Source: Kosmotogaceae bacterium UBA1373 (lineage in GTDB: Bacteria; Thermotogota; Thermotogae; Petrotogales; Kosmotogaceae). From it: 64,000 nucleotides of DNA. The position numbers were made by a program, and so were the translations under genes. Positions 63,198-64,000 of the stretch are shown in pieces. Under the pieces are notes generated by a model. The model saw only the letters and a list, made by a program, of their open reading frames with translations. It had not been told where the DNA came from and did not search any database. The DNA lies in assembly GCA_002305955.1 (NCBI GenBank), contig DBRH01000012.1, forward strand, positions 80,289-144,288, read 5' to 3'. The first letter of the stretch is position 1, and every line of letters begins with the position of its first letter.

Positions 63198-63385
63198 TGT
63201 TAATTAATATGGAGCAGCGTTCCGCGCAAGCAACGGCGAACCGCTCTTAATTCTCGCACTGGTGGTGTGAACCACGATGAAACGGGCTGATCAATCCTGA
63301 GACTCCGGAACTCTGTTTGAAAAAGCGGACGGGATGTGCGAAAATAAATATGGATAATATTTATCGCCATTGGGAGGTCTTATAA

Positions 63386-63895
63386 ATGGAATCGAACAAT
63401 GAAAAGAAGGTACTCGTAGTTTATTATTCCTATGATGACAGCACAAAAACCATAGCCGAGATGATTGCCGACGAAACCGGCGCCGACCTCTTCGAGCTGG
63501 TTCCGCTGGAGGAGAGCGGTGGAAAGAGAGTGAAGTATATGTGGGAGGGCGAAAGTGTCATAATGAATCCCACTCCCCGTTTGAAAGCGACACCGGATAA
63601 TTTGGGAGATTACGACCTCATATTTTTCGGAACTCCGGTGTGGGCGATGAGCTACGCACCGCCGTTCGAGAGTCTGTTCAATTCCACCCGGTTGCATGGA
63701 AAGAACGTCGCGCTTTTCTGCACACACGAAGGGCTCATGGGAATAGTCTTTCAGGAGATGATCAACAGGCTCAAAGATAACAAGATAGTGGGGACGGTTG
63801 ATTTCTACGATCCGGTCGGTTCGGGAATCGAGTACGCGGCAAACGCCGGTAGAAATTGGGCCAGACACGTCCTTAAATCGATCCTGGAATCGTGA
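63386..63895 (+). CDS. Flavodoxin-family protein
   Basis: 169 residues of flavodoxin fold. The N-terminal strand and phosphate loop read VLVVYYSYDDSTKTIAEMIA, lacking the exact T-x-T-G-x-T, and a central FFGTPVWAMSYAPP stretch forms the second FMN loop. It would bind FMN and carry electrons or reduce a small substrate. The ATG follows GGGAGGTC. It stands alone, so its partner is not visible. Confidence 0.9.
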   Translation: MESNNEKKVLVVYYSYDDSTKTIAEMIADETGADLFELVPLEESGGKRVKYMWEGESVIMNPTPRLKATPDNLGDYDLIFFGTPVWAMSYAPPFESLFNSTRLHGKNVALFCTHEGLMGIVFQEMINRLKDNKIVGTVDFYDPVGSGIEYAANAGRNWARHVLKSILES

Positions 63896-63957
63896 CGGCC
63901 AAAGAAGTTATCCGTATTCGATGTGATATGTACAGTTGAAGCGTATGGATGATAAAA

Positions 63958-63996
63958 GGCCGGGAATGCGGTATTGGTGTATTTCCGGTCAATTTT
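63958..63996 (+). terminator. Probable terminator after the flavodoxin gene
   Basis: A 10-bp stem with two G-T pairs, GGCCGGGAAT (63958-63967) with ATTTCCGGTC (63981-63990), followed by AATTTTC. The T run is short, so efficiency is uncertain. Confidence 0.45.
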
Positions 63997-64000
63997 CATC

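Overview
This window looks like chromosomal DNA of a Thermotogota bacterium, most likely a mesophilic, higher-G+C relative such as Mesotoga or Kosmotoga. That assignment is inference from gene content. The pfkA-pyk pair with a GGEGS variant in PfkA, a CIRCE-controlled groESL, a tRNA-flanked glycine cleavage operon, dense overlapping operons and many TTG/GTG starts all fit. No ribosomal RNA, insertion sequence, prophage or CRISPR array is visible. Most of the window is ordinary core genome.

Layout: 1-5 kb (minus strand) is an operon with an ABC-2-type permease, a MoxR-like AAA ATPase, a metallopeptidase/VWA protein and an unrecognised protein. 5.3-7.4 kb holds a duplicated DUF1538 membrane protein and a tandem PII-like protein. 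7.8-9.7 kb is groES-groEL behind a CIRCE element. At 9.9-12.3 kb pfkA-pyk (minus) diverges from a small DUF2007-like gene plus gcvT-gcvH-gcvPA-gcvPB (plus), followed by tRNA-Thr and a PAS-only sensor. 18.9-24.6 kb (minus) carries tRNA-Ala, a phospholipase-D-like protein, nadE and yajC-secD-secF. 24.7-35.2 kb (plus) is a long colinear run, frr-uppS-cdsA-alaS-mrnC-rlmB-mutL, then a cobalamin riboswitch and a btuFCD-type importer.

35.2-40.3 kb (minus) has a YbaK-type protein, a beta-lactamase-fold serine hydrolase, a large hybrid histidine kinase and a small secreted protein. 40.6-46.7 kb (plus) has a PAS-GAF sensor and a complete branched-chain amino-acid ABC importer (livJHMGF). 46.7-50 kb (minus) is a lipid locus: a FakA-FakB-like fusion, a DUF1295 protein and PlsY. 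A cold-shock gene with a structured leader follows. A second MoxR cluster (MoxR-DUF58-DUF4129-like) occupies 50.5-54.1 kb. A three-gene prepilin/PilX-like operon lies at 54.3-56.9 kb. The remainder is an RND/MMPL exporter, an MFS protein, MntP, a double-GNAT protein, a zinc-finger/HTH/DUF2087 regulator preceded by a perfect inverted repeat, and a flavodoxin.

The signals most worth a second look are: the prepilin gene whose only sensible start is ATT (54856); the tandem PII-like protein overlapping the duplicated DUF1538 membrane protein; the inverted repeat over the DUF2087 regulator promoter; the tRNA-Ala terminator lying directly against the PLD-nadE operon; the Fak fusion beside PlsY; and the structured, repeat-like intergenic regions at 4831-5280 and 63162-63197.
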